Shown in pieces: positions 35,501-44,344 of a stretch of DNA of 64,000 nucleotides; within the stretch, counting starts at the first letter, position 1, and every line of letters starts with the position of its first letter. Both the position numbers and the translations under genes were made by a program. The notes beneath the pieces are model-generated. The model was not told the DNA's origin, made no database searches, and saw nothing but the letters and a program-made list of their open reading frames with translations. The stretch lies in NCBI RefSeq assembly GCF_003289645.1, contig NZ_QLYX01000020.1:62001-126000 (forward strand), given 5' to 3'. Source of the DNA: Actinomadura craniellae. Lineage in GTDB: Bacteria; Actinomycetota; Actinomycetes; Streptosporangiales; Streptosporangiaceae.

Positions 35501-35901
35501 AGCAGCTTCCAGTACTCCGCCGGGCCGGCGACGCCGCCGGGCAGCCGGCAGCCGAGGCCGATCACGGCGATGGGCTCGTCGTCGGCGACGGTGGCCCGGG
35601 GGGCGGGCTCCGCGGCGGGGGTCGTGTTCCCCGTCAGCGCGGCGGCCAGCAGGTTGATGGTCGGGTGCTCCCAGACCAGGGTGGCGGGCAGCGAGCGGCC
35701 GAGCATCTGCTCCAGCCCGCCGGCGACGGCCACGGCGTCGCGGGAGCCGAGGCCGAACTCTTCGAGGGGGCGGTCGGGGTCGATCTCGCCGGGGTCCAGG
35801 CGGGCCCGTTGGGCGATCTCCTCGATCAGGTGACGGCGGATGGCGTCTTCGGTGATCCGCGTATCGACCTGCGCGGTTTTGGAAGGATCATGCGACTGCA
35901 T
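29509..35901 (-). CDS. Pks13-like one-module type I PKS (ACP-KS-AT-DH*-KR-ACP-X-TE)
   Basis: 2130 residues from ATG 35901 (GGAGGG upstream). Order: N-terminal ACP (Ser53 in FGLGSRDAV), KS (Cys280 in DTACSSS, plus HGTGT and KSNLGH), AT (Ser723 in GHSMGE, with AEGAGHS), DH-like domain about 985-1210, KR ([10 protein letters not shown], Tyr1554, Asn; VMDD suggests B-type), ACP (Ser1711 in GLDSLV), a carrier-like domain lacking Ser (ELGGQDHQ), and TE (Ser1934 in GWSFGG). No ER. The DH motif HxxxGxxxxP reads A1020RVHGIALLP, so the catalytic His is lost and the beta-hydroxy group should remain. The ACP-KS-AT...ACP-TE frame resembles mycolate-condensing Pks13. Predicted product: 2-alkyl-3-hydroxy acyl chains released or transferred by the TE. 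Confidence 0.9.
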   Translation of the reverse strand: MQSHDPSKTAQVDTRITEDAIRRHLIEEIAQRARLDPGEIDPDRPLEEFGLGSRDAVAVAGGLEQMLGRSLPATLVWEHPTINLLAAALTGNTTPAAEPAPRATVADDEPIAVIGLGCRLPGGVAGPAEYWKLLTEGRDALGQVPEGRWDAYDDGSPEVADLLARTTRHGGFLDDIAGFDARFFGITPREAQVMDPQQRLVLEVAWEAFEHAGLAPAALRGSRTGVFVGVSAPEYAALTASDLAALEGWTATGAALSIIANRLSYLLDLRGPSMIVDTACSSSLVSTHLAVRSLRAGESDVALAGGVNVLLSPTITITFDQGGGTAPDGRCKAFDASADGMVRAEGCGAVVLKRLSDAERDGDRVLAVIRGSAVNSDGRSNGLVAPNADAQRALLRDVYATTGIDPHEVDYIEAHGTGTFLGDPIEARAMGEVLGAGRPADRPLLIGSVKSNLGHLESAAGIAGLIKTVLALAHGEIPRSLHYREPNPHIPFEDLRLQVVAEPTAWPDRGRPARAGVSGFGFGGTNAHVVLEAAPARRPEPSAAPVRAYPLSDADADRIRDHAAALADWVAEREDVPLADVALTLHRRNGRGRARAAVVARDRAGLADGLRALADGRPHPGLATGSALGTPARPVLVFSGYGAQRPGMARRLLEEEPAFAEAIDDLDPLVADELGFSLWEMLEEGREPQGPEEIMPALFGVQLGLARMWAGYGVVPAAVIGHSMGEVAAAVVAGALSLQDGVKVICRRSRLLGKLVGGGAMAVLGASAEEVRALTRDLPEVYPAVYSSPRQTVVTGDADQVAAVVERAEAEGRLARMVKAEGAGHSPQVDPLLDPLRAQLTDLRPREPHGVTLYTTALDDPRAAATLDAGYWAANLRNPVRLAAAVAAAAEDGHRTFIEVNAHPILAPAVNETLEGEGALVVHTLKRARKGEETDDTLTFHAQLATLAAHGFAVAGPAGGAVADLPLAPWRHERHWMAPPARPNGGRDEHPLLGAHVELPGEDRHAWRADLAAEGWLAAARVHGIALLPAAAQAEMALAAAGQVLGTGEIRVNALWLERPLPLGDGVTVTTTYAEADQQVEIHARTAAGTWVRVAAADVVTDDRPATPPAAGEGIPIEPAARGSRHHRLHPEVLDRCLAALGAAAGEGTWLPESIGSLRVYGPTHRGGSCRAEVVHGEEGPLGAVQLLDGDGRVLLAATGVVLRRVERADVPVPLADKLIEPTWAETDPIEPADTSLVEEVFPGGGLLVLDEDGGTSTVPVDWDDAEPAARAALEHRPARVLMVPPAELTDERLIFATAALARALAAGAPPPRLFVATRGALAVAAGEAGDPGQAPVRALVRVLGFEHPALRATLVDAGSASELAAEFAGPGEDAEVAWRDGRRYAARLAAAPPFTGRPRRVVRRGGSYIITGGYGGVGLVTARMLAERGACRIVLSGRSGPSPEAEKTIARLRESGVDVGVVLGDVAAPGTAERLVEVAQEGGRRLCGVVHGAGVMDDRLVADLGRADLARVWAAKVTGAHRLHAATAGLDLDFFAVHSSAAALLGSPGQGSYAAANAALDALITWRRAQGLPGTTVNWGTWARVGGAADLSVAVLDPISPEEGAEALEVLLAHDRPATGVLRFDPATALALFPEIRRMPYFAALVEAADVAAGDGGEWIGAAALREVTDPAEARRLIAGQVRYRVAAVLGFDADRLDPATPLTDLGLDSLVAVRIKSAVEHDLGLTVPAAILLQGASVNAFEEWAAGELGLDAAPSSTAGAEAAPAGRPYVLPRDAAERLAARIFEDVLGVRPVGATDDFFELGGQDHQADQVVAHLVAELGGEISRSEVFAVPTPEHVAELIRSVDEEAARQTVRPLNAGATGRLPIFIAHPAGGTTGCYQQLVALLGPDRPVYGLERFEDAPSVVERAARYAEHLQAAQPEGPFRLGGWSFGGVLAYETARQLTSAGREVELVALFDAGLPRPVEDESDTLARRFAAFVGYLNETYGLDLTLGYEELAGLDEDAQFALVMERAAPLIEYLPPAVLTHQLTSHQDTRSLEAYTPGPYAGRVVLYHAPEETPWAVRDTRYELDGTNGFGGLCSNLEIVTIPGVHHLNLLDPPGVEVLAAHLAEQLAVHESGPIPVTGG

Positions 35902-36010
35902 AGGTCCGGTTCCCTCCACAATGAACCCGAGGGTCGTTCAAGCGGAGGGACCACCTTGTCCTACTTTGACCGACCCATGATGCGCATCCAGACCACTTTT
36001 TCGGCTGACC

Positions 36011-36034
36011 CCCTTGTCACCGCTGTGACAAGGG
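36011..36034. promoter_or_regulatory. Operator 1 of the glycolipid cluster (perfect palindrome)
   Basis: CCCTTGTCAC (36011-36020) and GTGACAAGGG (36025-36034) are perfect 10-bp arms around CGCT. It lies about 110 bp before the PKS start codon. The inner TTGTCAC-N4-GTGACAA recurs at 36256 and 39487. Confidence 0.75.
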
Positions 36035-36255
36035 CAAGGTACGGGTATGCAGTGGGGCCATAGGGGCTGAATGCGTTCACATGCGGTTTCGCAGTGTGCC
36101 ATATATGGCCACGAATAGTAACAACTCCCTCTAAGAACCCTAAATATGCTTCTGTACCACCACTCTCCGTGGTCGCCGTACGAATTCACGCCGTGACTTC
36201 TCGTCATGGCGATTACGCGGCTCCCTGTGTTGAAGACGGGAATCTTCTGGACCAG

Positions 36256-36273
36256 TTGTCACTGAGATAACAA
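36256..36273. promoter_or_regulatory. Operator 2 of the glycolipid cluster (imperfect)
   Basis: TTGTCAC-TGAG-ATAACAA: the left half is identical to operator 1 and the right half matches GTGACAA at five of seven positions, with the same 4-bp spacing. It lies about 85 bp before the MFS start and about 50 bp upstream of its -35 element. Confidence 0.5.
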
Positions 36274-36321
36274 GACTCCGGATCACCCTCTATGGCCTGA
36301 TAGGTGACGTCCGCCGACCTC

Positions 36322-36352
36322 TTGGACGAAAGTCCGGTTCGGCGCGTACATT
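36322..36352 (+). promoter_or_regulatory. MFS promoter, possibly giving a leaderless mRNA
   Basis: TTGGAC (36322-36327), 19-bp spacer, TACATT (36347-36352). The GTG start at 36356 is only four bases past the -10, so transcription would begin at or next to the start codon. No Shine-Dalgarno is visible, which supports leaderless translation. Confidence 0.5.
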
Positions 36353-36355
36353 CTC

Positions 36356-38209
36356 GTGTCACCCCGCAGCGACAGGTACGGACTCTTGACCCGCGGCCGG
36401 TACGGATGGGCACTGGCGGTCGTCGCCGTCAGCGCGTTCATGATCACCATGGACAACACGGTGGTCCATGTCGCGCTGCCCGTCATCCGCGACGACCTGC
36501 AGATGAGCTCGGGCACGCTGCAGTGGGTCGCCACCGGCTACATCCTGATGTTCTCCTGCCTGATGATCGCCGGTGGGCGGCTGGCCGACGTCTACGGGTG
36601 CCGGGCCGTCCTCATCACGGGCATGGCGATCTTCACCGGGTCCTCGCTGATCGCCGGCGTCGCGCCCGACGGCACCGTGCTCATCGCCGCCCGGGTGGTC
36701 CAGGGCGCCGGGGCCGCCCTCGCGCTGCCGTCCACCCTGGTCATCGTCACGGTGGGGCGCACCGACAAGCAGAAGTCCCTGGGCACCATCGTCTTCCTCG
36801 CCTCGTCCTCGGTGGCCATCGCCATCGGGCCGTTCGTCGGCGGCTTCATCGCCTCGCACTGGCACTGGGGCTGGATCTTCCTCATCAACGTGGTGCCGGG
36901 CATCGCGGTGATGCTGCTGGCGGCGGTCGTGGTCAGCGGCCGGCCCGAGCAGACCGGTACCCGGCTCGACCTGCCCGGGGTGCTCACCTCGGCCATCGCG
37001 CTGTTCGCGTTCACCTACGGACTGGACCAGGCGCACCGGCACGGCCTGCAGGACCCCACGGTGCTCGCCGTGTTCGGGCTGGCGGGCTCCGCCGCCCTGG
37101 CGTTCGTCCTCGTGGAGCGCTGGGCCCCCGACCCGATGATCAACCTGGAGTTCTTCCGGAACCGGGTGTTCACCGGCGGGCTCGTCACCCAGATGCTCTG
37201 GGGCATCGGGTTCAACGGGGTGCTGTTCTACACCTCCTTCTTTCTCCAGGACGTGCTGGGCTTCGCACCGACCAAGACCGGCCTGGTATTCCTGCCGCCC
37301 GCCATCCTCCTGCTGCTCATGACCCCGGTGTCGTTCTGGCTGGCCGAACGGATCGGCCCCCGGATCAGCATCGGCGGCGGGATGTGCGTGCTGGCGGCCG
37401 GGATGGCCAGCTTCACCGTGCTCCGCCCCGGGGACGGCCTGCCGCAGCTCATGCCCGGCGTGCTGGTGCTGAGCGCCGGCGCGGCGATGGCCATGCCGCT
37501 GGCCATGTACGTGCTCAAGTCGGTGCCCGAGGAGCGGGCCGGGGTGGCCAGCGGCATCCTCAACGTGGTCCGCGAGGTGTCCGTCGCATTCGGCATCGCG
37601 GTCCTCGGCGTCATCATCGCCGCGCTGGAGAAGCGCGCACTGGCCGGCGGCGCCGACAAAGTCGAGGCGTTCCGGCACGCCGTCTCCTTCGGACTGCTGA
37701 TCGGCGGCGGGCTGGTACTGGCCGGCGGCCTGATCGTCGCACTGACCCTGCCGCGCCGGTCCGCCGCGCCTGTACCGGCGCGGCAGCCCCTCATGCTGGG
37801 CCCGGCGGCCATCCCACTGCCCGCGCGCGGCGCGGGCGGGCGGTGGCGCAGCGACACCCGGCGCGGCTCCGCCGGCCGGTGGATCCGCGACGCGCAGGGC
37901 GAGGGCGCCCGGCGGGCGGGACTGCGCGTCCCGCCGCCCCCTCCGCCGGAGGGGTGGCACGAGCCGTACATCCCACCGCAGGGTTCCGCGGCGGGCCCCA
38001 CTGCGGACCGCGTGCCGGGCCCCACAGCGGATCTCACGGTGGACCGCGTGCCGGGCCCCCTGCCGAGCCCCACGGCGGACCACGTGCCGGGCCCGGCGGC
38101 GGACCGCGCCCCGGACCCCACGGCGGAACGCGTGCCGGCGGAGCGGCGACCTGTGGCCGCGCGGGTGGAACACGGTGGACCGGGGCGCTATCGTCGCGAC
38201 CCCTGGTAG
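36356..38209 (+). CDS. DHA2-type (14-TMS) MFS exporter with repetitive C-tail
   Basis: 617 residues. Residues about 12-470 form a 14-helix drug:H+ antiporter-2 (EmrB/QacA-like) transporter: MDNTVVHVALPVIRDDL (motif D1), GGRLADVYGCRAVLITGM (motif A) and the RVVQGAGAALALPS stretch. Residues about 475-617 are a hydrophilic Pro/Arg-rich tail with repeats of PTADRVPGP type. It is first in the rightward arm, 16 bp before the glycosyltransferase, so it is the likely exporter of the cluster's product. GTG start, no clear RBS. Confidence 0.87.
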   Translation: MSPRSDRYGLLTRGRYGWALAVVAVSAFMITMDNTVVHVALPVIRDDLQMSSGTLQWVATGYILMFSCLMIAGGRLADVYGCRAVLITGMAIFTGSSLIAGVAPDGTVLIAARVVQGAGAALALPSTLVIVTVGRTDKQKSLGTIVFLASSSVAIAIGPFVGGFIASHWHWGWIFLINVVPGIAVMLLAAVVVSGRPEQTGTRLDLPGVLTSAIALFAFTYGLDQAHRHGLQDPTVLAVFGLAGSAALAFVLVERWAPDPMINLEFFRNRVFTGGLVTQMLWGIGFNGVLFYTSFFLQDVLGFAPTKTGLVFLPPAILLLLMTPVSFWLAERIGPRISIGGGMCVLAAGMASFTVLRPGDGLPQLMPGVLVLSAGAAMAMPLAMYVLKSVPEERAGVASGILNVVREVSVAFGIAVLGVIIAALEKRALAGGADKVEAFRHAVSFGLLIGGGLVLAGGLIVALTLPRRSAAPVPARQPLMLGPAAIPLPARGAGGRWRSDTRRGSAGRWIRDAQGEGARRAGLRVPPPPPPEGWHEPYIPPQGSAAGPTADRVPGPTADLTVDRVPGPLPSPTADHVPGPAADRAPDPTAERVPAERRPVAARVEHGGPGRYRRDPW

Positions 38210-38225
38210 GCGCGAAAGGGTCGGC

Positions 38226-39476
38226 ATGTCACGAAGAGTCGTGATCTACGCGGTGGGTTCGCGCGGCGACATCCAGCCGGGCGTCGCCCTGGGCCGGGAA
38301 CTGACGAAGCGCGGCGACAAGGTGCGCGTCGTGGCCGTCTCGCGGTACGAGGACCTGGTCGCCTCCGCCGGCCTGGAACTCTCCGCGATCTCGGCCGACC
38401 CCACCCAGATCGCCGAGTCCGACGAGCTCCAGGAATGGCTGGCGGGCGGGCGCAACCCGGTGAAGTTCGTCCGCAACTTCAAGAAGATCCTCGGGCCGCT
38501 GGCCGAGCGGATGCTGGCGGAGACGTACGCCGCCTGCACCGACGCCGACCTGCTGATCACACCGACGATGGGCTTCCTGGGCGAGCACCTCGGCGCCCGG
38601 CTGGGCATCCCCTGGGCGCTGGTGCACTTCCAGCCCAGCCAGCCCACCCGGGCCTTCCCGCACCCGCTGATCCCCCAGGCGGGCCTGCTCGGCAAGCCCG
38701 GCAACCGGCTCAGCTACGAGCTGATGGAACTGATGGCCTGGCAGCTGCTGCGGCCGTTCATCAACCCCTGGCGGCGGTCGGCGCTGGACCTGCCGAAGCT
38801 CCCCCCGCGCGGACCGGCGCCGCGCGCCCGGCGGGACCGGCGGCCGGTGCTGTGCGCGTTCAGCCCCACCGTGGTCCCGCGGCCCGCCGACTGGCCGTCG
38901 TACGTGCACATGCACGGCTACTGGTTCCTGGACGCCGCCCCCGGCTGGACACCGCCCGCCGAGCTGGAGTCCTTCCTGGCGGCCGGGCCGCCCCCGGTGT
39001 ACGTGGGCTTCGGCAGCATGGTCCCCAAGGACCCGGCGGCCACCGGCGAGATGATCGTCGCGGCGCTGCGCGCGGCGGGCGCCCGCGGCGTGGTCCACGG
39101 CGTCGATCCCGGGCTGGCCGGCGACGACCTCATGGTGGTGGACGACGTGCCGCACACCTGGCTGTTCCCGAAGATGGCCGCCGTCGTCCACCACGGCGGG
39201 GCGGGCACCACCGCGGCCGGGCTGCGCGCCGGCGTCCCCTCGCTGGTCTGCCACTTCTTCGGCGACCAGCCCTACTGGGGCGAGCGCGTCGCGGCCCTGG
39301 ACGCCGGCCCGGCCCCGCTGCCGTTCAAGGAGCTGACCGCCGAGCGGCTGGCCGCCGGGATCCGCACCGCCACGGAGACCCCCGGGCTGCGCGCCGCCGC
39401 CCGGTCCCTCGGCAAGCGCATCCGGGCGGAGGACGGGATCGCCGCCGCCCGCACCGTCCTCGACGACCTCTGCTGA
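38226..39476 (+). CDS. GT1-family glycosyltransferase (lipid/sterol type)
   Basis: 416-residue GT-B glycosyltransferase of family 1. N-terminus RRVVIYAVGSRGDIQPGVAL is typical of bacterial sterol/glycopeptidolipid glycosyltransferases; the donor-binding end has HHGGAGTTAAGLRAGVPS and FFGDQPYWGERV. It should use an NDP-hexose to glycosylate a lipid or polyketide hydroxyl, for example the 3-hydroxyl that the PKS is predicted to leave. ATG 38226 follows GAAAGGG, 16 bp after the MFS stop, so the two are an operon. Confidence 0.9.
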   Translation: MSRRVVIYAVGSRGDIQPGVALGRELTKRGDKVRVVAVSRYEDLVASAGLELSAISADPTQIAESDELQEWLAGGRNPVKFVRNFKKILGPLAERMLAETYAACTDADLLITPTMGFLGEHLGARLGIPWALVHFQPSQPTRAFPHPLIPQAGLLGKPGNRLSYELMELMAWQLLRPFINPWRRSALDLPKLPPRGPAPRARRDRRPVLCAFSPTVVPRPADWPSYVHMHGYWFLDAAPGWTPPAELESFLAAGPPPVYVGFGSMVPKDPAATGEMIVAALRAAGARGVVHGVDPGLAGDDLMVVDDVPHTWLFPKMAAVVHHGGAGTTAAGLRAGVPSLVCHFFGDQPYWGERVAALDAGPAPLPFKELTAERLAAGIRTATETPGLRAAARSLGKRIRAEDGIAAARTVLDDLC

Positions 39477-39486
39477 CCCACCGGGA

Positions 39487-39504
39487 TTGTCACGACCGTG
39501 ACGA
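39487..39504. promoter_or_regulatory. Operator 3 of the glycolipid cluster, before the desaturase
   Basis: TTGTCAC-GACC-GTGACGA: same layout as operator 1 with one mismatch in 14 arm positions. Two further GTGAC half-sites follow at 39513 and 39522. It lies 95 bp before the desaturase start, in the 122-bp gap after the glycosyltransferase. Confidence 0.65.
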
Positions 39505-39598
39505 AAACCCGGGTGACAGCAGTGACTTCGGCCCGTAGTTCACCGGGAGCCCCCTCAGTACCGTTCCGCTGACTCCACTTCGCCAGAAGGAGAGCCAG

Positions 39599-40537
39599 AT
39601 GGCGGAACAGGCTGTACTCGCCGACCCGAACGCCCCGTGGGGCGAGCGGATGGGAACCCCCGACCGGGTGATCGTCGGGATCTTCGTCGGCATCCCGTTC
39701 GTGGCGGTGATCGCCTCCATTGTCGTCCTGTGGGGCTGGGGCGTGACCTGGCGCGATCTGGTGATCGGCGCGGTCATGTATGTCGTCACCGGCCACGGGA
39801 TCACCATCGGCTACCACCGGCTGTTCACCCACAAGTCGTTCAAGGCCAACCGCCCGCTGAAGATCGGGCTGGCGGTCGCCGGCACGATGGCCATCGAGGG
39901 CGACGTCATGACCTGGGCGGCCGACCACCGGCGCCACCACCAGTACTCCGACCAGCCCGGCGACCCGCACTCGCCGTGGCGCTTCGGCAGGTCCGTCCCC
40001 GCCCTGGTCAAGGGCATGGTGTGGGCGCACGTCGGGTGGACGTTCAACAACGAGAAGACCAACCAGCAGCGGTACGTCCCCGACCTGCTCGCCGACCGGG
40101 ACCTGCAACGGGTCGCCGCCTGGCAGCCCGCGATCGTCCTGTTCTCCCTGCTGGCCCCCGCCGTGGTGGGCGGGCTGTGGGGCGCGGGCGCCTGGGACGG
40201 CGGCGCCGCCTGGTCGGCGTTCTTCTGGGCCGGGCTGGTGCGGATCGGCCTGCTCCACCACGTGACCTGGTCGATCAACTCGATCTGCCACCTCGCCGGC
40301 TCCCACCCGTTCCGATCCCGCGACCGGTCCGGCAACGTGTGGTGGCTCGCGCCGATCTCCGGCGGCGAGTCGTGGCACAACCTGCACCACGCCGACCCGA
40401 CCTCGGCCCGGCACGGCGCGCTGCGCGGCCAGATCGACTCCAGCGCCCGGCTCATCTGGCTCTTCGAGCGGCTCGGCTGGGCCCACGACGTCCGCTGGCC
40501 GAACGAGCAACGCCTGGCCGCCCGCAAGGCGACCTAG
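39599..40537 (+). CDS. Membrane fatty acyl desaturase (stearoyl-CoA desaturase type)
   Basis: 312-residue integral membrane di-iron desaturase with the three histidine boxes HRLFTH, HRRHH and HNLHH, and four predicted membrane helices. This matches acyl-CoA delta-9 desaturases such as mycobacterial DesA3. It likely introduces a cis double bond into a fatty acyl chain, either for membranes or for a PKS starter or extender. ATG 39599 follows AGAAGGAGAG. It carries its own copy of the shared operator, which ties it to the PKS cluster. Confidence 0.92.
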   Translation: MAEQAVLADPNAPWGERMGTPDRVIVGIFVGIPFVAVIASIVVLWGWGVTWRDLVIGAVMYVVTGHGITIGYHRLFTHKSFKANRPLKIGLAVAGTMAIEGDVMTWAADHRRHHQYSDQPGDPHSPWRFGRSVPALVKGMVWAHVGWTFNNEKTNQQRYVPDLLADRDLQRVAAWQPAIVLFSLLAPAVVGGLWGAGAWDGGAAWSAFFWAGLVRIGLLHHVTWSINSICHLAGSHPFRSRDRSGNVWWLAPISGGESWHNLHHADPTSARHGALRGQIDSSARLIWLFERLGWAHDVRWPNEQRLAARKAT

Positions 40538-40547
40538 CCCGGACCGG

Positions 40548-41126
40548 CTACCGCACGACGCGGAAGCACAGGTGCGTGACCTGGGGCGACCCGGCCAGGC
40601 CAGTCCGTTCCAGCTCGATGCGACCGGTGTCCAGGTGGTCGAACAGCCTGGTGCCCGCGCCGAGCAGTACCGGCACCAGTTGCAGCCGGATCTCGTCCAC
40701 GAGTCCAGCCCGCACGAACTGCCGGGCGGTGTGCGCTCCGCCCATGACCAGGACGTCCTTCCCGCCCGCGGCCTCCCGGGCCCGCCGCAGCGCGTCCTCG
40801 ACGCCCGTGACGAAGATGAACGTCCCGCTCTTCTCGACCCGGTCCTCCCGCGGCTCGTGGGTGAGCACGACGCACGGGAGGGGGTACGGGGTGTCCTGCC
40901 ACAGCCCGACTCCCACGTCGAACATCCGCCTGCCCACCACGGTCGCCCCCGTGGTCGCCAGCAGGTCCCGCACCGCCTCGGCGTTCACCCCCTGATCCGC
41001 GTTGCCGTGGAACATCCATTCATGCAGCCGCTCGCCGCCCTCCCCCATGGGCCGTTCGACGCCGACGTCCGGCCCCGCGGAGAATCCGTCCAGGGACACC
41101 GACATGCTCAACAGAACTCTTCCCAT
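40548..41126 (-). CDS. Dihydrofolate reductase-like (RibD C-terminal) protein 2
   Basis: 192-residue RibD_C-type reductase. Features: LLSMSVSLDGFSAGPD, TVVGRRMFDVG, KDVLVMGGAHTARQFVRAGLVDEIRLQLVPVLLGAG. A different subgroup from the protein at 23.4 kb (this one has the GGAHTA nucleotide loop). Substrate unknown. ATG 41126; it converges on the desaturase with 10 bp between stops. Confidence 0.88.
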   Translation of the reverse strand: MGRVLLSMSVSLDGFSAGPDVGVERPMGEGGERLHEWMFHGNADQGVNAEAVRDLLATTGATVVGRRMFDVGVGLWQDTPYPLPCVVLTHEPREDRVEKSGTFIFVTGVEDALRRAREAAGGKDVLVMGGAHTARQFVRAGLVDEIRLQLVPVLLGAGTRLFDHLDTGRIELERTGLAGSPQVTHLCFRVVR

Positions 41127-41199
41127 GCGCCGACTTTAGGACTCGACCGGTGCACCCATCAGGTCCAATTCCAGGCCGGTCGAGTGGGCCGATTACGGG

Positions 41200-42093
41200 T
41201 CAGGGGCGAGCCGTGTGCCGCTCCAGGGCCGCCAGGGCGGGGTCCTCGGCGGCCAGGTGCGCGACCCAGAAGCCGCCCTTGCGCAGGGACGGGTCGTCGG
41301 GGCGCTTCTCGCCCAAGCGGTCGCACAACTCGGCCACCAGCTCGCCGACCAGCTCGCCGTGGGTGCACACCACGGTGGACACCCCGTCGTCCAGCAGGCC
41401 GGCCAGCCGGGACCGGGCGGTCGCGGCGTCGGTGTGGCCGACGGTGAACGCCAGGTCCGTGACCACCGACACGCGGGCGCGCTGCGCGTACGGCAGCAGG
41501 GTCTCCGTGCAGCGGGCGGTGGCGGAGGCGACCAGCCGGACGGGTCCGTACCCGGCGAGCAGGTCGGCCAGCGCCAGCGCCTCGGCCCGGCCGGGGGAGT
41601 CCAGCGGGCGCAGCGCGTCGTGCTCGCGCCACCGGCCCTTGTCCCCGGCGGACCCGTGCCGCAGGATCACGACCGGCCGGGTCAGGGCGGGGCCGGCGGC
41701 GAACTCGCGCAGCAGGTCGACGTCGCGCGGGTAGCTGAGCAGTTGCTCCGCCTCCGCTGGAGCGCTCCAGATGATCCGGTCGACCTCGTCGTTGGGGACG
41801 AAGCCGTTCCCGGCCGCGACGGTGGCGGCCCAGTAGTCGACCTGCTTGGGCCGCCCGTCCTTCATGTAGGAGCTGCGCGGCAGGCGGCGGCCGAGCAGCG
41901 GGGTGAGCCCGGTCTCCTCCGCCACCTCGCGGACGGCGGCGCGCAGCACGTGCTCGCCGTCCTTCAGCTTGCCCTTGGGGAACGTCCAGTCGTCGTACTT
42001 GGGCCGGTGGACCAGCGCCACCTCGGGCCCTGCGCTGCCGGGGCGCCACAGCACCGCCCCGGCGGCGTGAATCGGGGGTCGAGCCTCAGCCAT
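41200..42093 (-). CDS. NUDIX-histidine phosphatase fusion (MutT1-like)
   Basis: 297 residues. N-terminal NUDIX domain with [22 protein letters not shown] (Nudix box, key residues G-E-REVAEE), then a histidine-phosphatase domain from about 140 with the RHG motif in VILRHGSAG and a second catalytic His in [11 protein letters not shown]. This is the mycobacterial MutT1 layout, which hydrolyses oxidised nucleotides and diadenosine polyphosphates. Its start overlaps the ppk stop by eight bases, so the two are co-translated, linking nucleotide and polyphosphate metabolism. Confidence 0.92.
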   Translation of the reverse strand: MAEARPPIHAAGAVLWRPGSAGPEVALVHRPKYDDWTFPKGKLKDGEHVLRAAVREVAEETGLTPLLGRRLPRSSYMKDGRPKQVDYWAATVAAGNGFVPNDEVDRIIWSAPAEAEQLLSYPRDVDLLREFAAGPALTRPVVILRHGSAGDKGRWREHDALRPLDSPGRAEALALADLLAGYGPVRLVASATARCTETLLPYAQRARVSVVTDLAFTVGHTDAATARSRLAGLLDDGVSTVVCTHGELVGELVAELCDRLGEKRPDDPSLRKGGFWVAHLAAEDPALAALERHTARP

Positions 42094-44179
42094 CCACCGT
42101 CCTCCAGCGCCGGCTTTTCATCAGATGGACCTGGACGTCGAGCGGGGGCCGCTCCGCGTCGGTGAGCGCCGCGACGGAGCGGGTCCACACCCCGTCGCCG
42201 TCCAGCCGCCAGGTGGCGGTGCCGTCCTCCATCGCCAGGTCCAGCAGCCGGACCAGTTCGGCCCGCTGGGCCCGGTCGGCGACCCGGACCAGCGCCTCGA
42301 CCCGGCGGTCGAGGTTGCGATGCATCAGGTCGGCGCTGCCCAGCCACACCTCGGGGTCGCCGCCCGCCTCGAACGCGAACACCCGCGAGTGCTCCAGGAA
42401 GCGGCCGAGGACGCTGCGCACCCGGATGTTGTCCGACAGGCCCGGGACGCCCGGCCGGAGCACGCAGATCCCCCGCACCCAGACGTCGACCGGCACCCCC
42501 GCCCGGGACGCGCGGTAGAGCGCGTCGATCGTGGCCTCGTCCACCAGCGAGTTGCACTTGAACCGGACCCGGGCGGGCAGCCCGGCCCGGTGGTTCTCGA
42601 TCTCCTGCTCGACGCGCTCGATCAGACCGGCGCGCAGGCTGCGCGGCGCCACCAGCAGCCGGTTGTAGGTGTTCTGCCGGGAGTAGCCGGTCAGGTGGTT
42701 GAACAGCGCGCTGACGTCCTCGCCCACAGCGGCGTTCGCGGTGAGCAGCCCGAGGTCCTCGTACAGCCGGGCCGTCTTGGGGTGGTAGTTGCCGGTGCCG
42801 ATGTGGCAGTAGCGGCGCAGCCCGCCGTCGGCCTCCTGCCGGACCACCAGCGACAGCTTGCAGTGCGTCTTCAGCCCGACGAACCCGTACACCACGTGGC
42901 AGCCGGCCCGTTCGAGCTTGCGCGCCCAGGCGATGTTGGCCCGCTCGTCGAACCGGGCCTTGAGCTCCACCACCACGACGACCTGCTTGCCCTGCTCGGC
43001 GGCGTCGATCAGGGCGTCCACGATGGGCGAGTCGCCGCTGGTGCGGTACAGCGTCTGCTTGATGGCCAGCACGTGCGGGTCGGCGGCGGCCTCCTCGATC
43101 ATCCGCTGCACGGTGGTGGTGAACGAGTCGTAGGGGTGGTGGACGAGGACGTCGCGCTCGCGGACGGCGGCGAAGAAGTCCGCGTCGTGCGGCACCGACT
43201 GCTTGGACGGCACGAACGGCGGGTACTTGAGCTGCGGCTGGTCGAGGTCGGCGATGGCATCCAGCCCGGCCAGGTCCAGCGGCCCGGGCACCCGGTAGAT
43301 CTGCGACTCGTCCAGGTCGAGCTCGGCCGTCAGCAGCTCCAGCACCTCGGGCGAGATCGACTCCTCCACCTCCAGCCGCACCACCGGGCCGAACCTGCGG
43401 CGCAACAGTTCCCGCTCCAGCGCCTGGAGCAGGCCCTCGCTGATGTCCTCGTCGATCTCCAGGTCCTGGTTGCGGGTGACCCGGAAGGCGTGGTGCTCGA
43501 CCACCTCCATGCCCACGAAGAGTTCGTGCAGGTGGGCGGCGATCACGTCCTCCAGCGGGGTGAACCGGCTGGGTGACGCCTCGATGAACCGCGGTAGCAC
43601 CGGGGGGACCTTGACCCGGGCGAACAGGGTCGCCTCGTTGTCGGGGTCGCGCACGATGACGGCCAGGTTGAGCGAGCGTCCGGAGATGTAGGGGAACGGG
43701 TGCGCCGAGTCGACCACCAGCGGGGTCAGCACGGGGTAGATGCGCTCGCTGAACAGCCGGCGCAGCCGCTCGCGCTCGGTCTCCGCCAGCGCGTCCCACC
43801 GCAGGACCTCGATGCCCTCCTCGGCCAGCGCGGGGCGCAGTTCCTCGTGGAAGCAGGCCGAGTGCCGCAGCATCAGCTCGTGCGCGACGGCGGCGATGCG
43901 CTCCAGGGTCTCGCGGGGTTGCCGGCCGCTGGCGGAGCGGACGGCCAGCCCGGTGGCCAGCCGGCGGGCCAGCCCGGCCACCCGCACCATGAAGAACTCG
44001 TCCAGGTTGTTGGCGAAGATCGACAGGAAGCGCACGCGCTCCAGCAGCGGCAGCGCGGGGTCTTCGGCGAGTTCCAGGACGCGCTGGTTGAACCGCAGCC
44101 AGCTCTCCTCGCGATCGAGGAAGCGATCACCGGGCAGCGCCTCGTCCGGGAGGGGGAAATGTCCTGGATTGACGCTCAT
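42086..44179 (-). CDS. ppk: Polyphosphate kinase 1
   Basis: 697-residue PPK1 that reversibly polymerises the gamma-phosphate of ATP into polyphosphate. N-domain [19 protein letters not shown], middle domain [16 protein letters not shown], the autophosphorylated His in [31 protein letters not shown] and the second essential His in [12 protein letters not shown]. The start ATG 44179 gives the normal N-terminus; its ribosome binding site is weak. Followed directly by the MutT1-like gene. Confidence 0.95.
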   Translation of the reverse strand: MSVNPGHFPLPDEALPGDRFLDREESWLRFNQRVLELAEDPALPLLERVRFLSIFANNLDEFFMVRVAGLARRLATGLAVRSASGRQPRETLERIAAVAHELMLRHSACFHEELRPALAEEGIEVLRWDALAETERERLRRLFSERIYPVLTPLVVDSAHPFPYISGRSLNLAVIVRDPDNEATLFARVKVPPVLPRFIEASPSRFTPLEDVIAAHLHELFVGMEVVEHHAFRVTRNQDLEIDEDISEGLLQALERELLRRRFGPVVRLEVEESISPEVLELLTAELDLDESQIYRVPGPLDLAGLDAIADLDQPQLKYPPFVPSKQSVPHDADFFAAVRERDVLVHHPYDSFTTTVQRMIEEAAADPHVLAIKQTLYRTSGDSPIVDALIDAAEQGKQVVVVVELKARFDERANIAWARKLERAGCHVVYGFVGLKTHCKLSLVVRQEADGGLRRYCHIGTGNYHPKTARLYEDLGLLTANAAVGEDVSALFNHLTGYSRQNTYNRLLVAPRSLRAGLIERVEQEIENHRAGLPARVRFKCNSLVDEATIDALYRASRAGVPVDVWVRGICVLRPGVPGLSDNIRVRSVLGRFLEHSRVFAFEAGGDPEVWLGSADLMHRNLDRRVEALVRVADRAQRAELVRLLDLAMEDGTATWRLDGDGVWTRSVAALTDAERPPLDVQVHLMKSRRWRTVDG

Positions 44180-44344
44180 ACCCACAATGATCCCCGGCGG
44201 AGGTAAACAGATGCGCATCCGAAGTGAACAAACGGCGAACTACCTGGCGAAGCTCGCCCCGGTCAGACTCTTCGAGCCGCCCGGACGTTCCCAAGATCGT
44301 ATGCTTTCCGGCATCTTTCCCGCCCTCGAACCGAGCAGGAGCCC

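Larger units (their letters stand above)
35902..36355. promoter_or_regulatory. Shared divergent promoter region of PKS and MFS genes
   Basis: 454 bp, noticeably AT-richer than the flanking genes and gene-free. It holds two palindromic operator candidates (separate entries), the 12-bp palindrome GCCATATATGGC (36098-36109), and promoter elements for the MFS gene. Confidence 0.7.
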
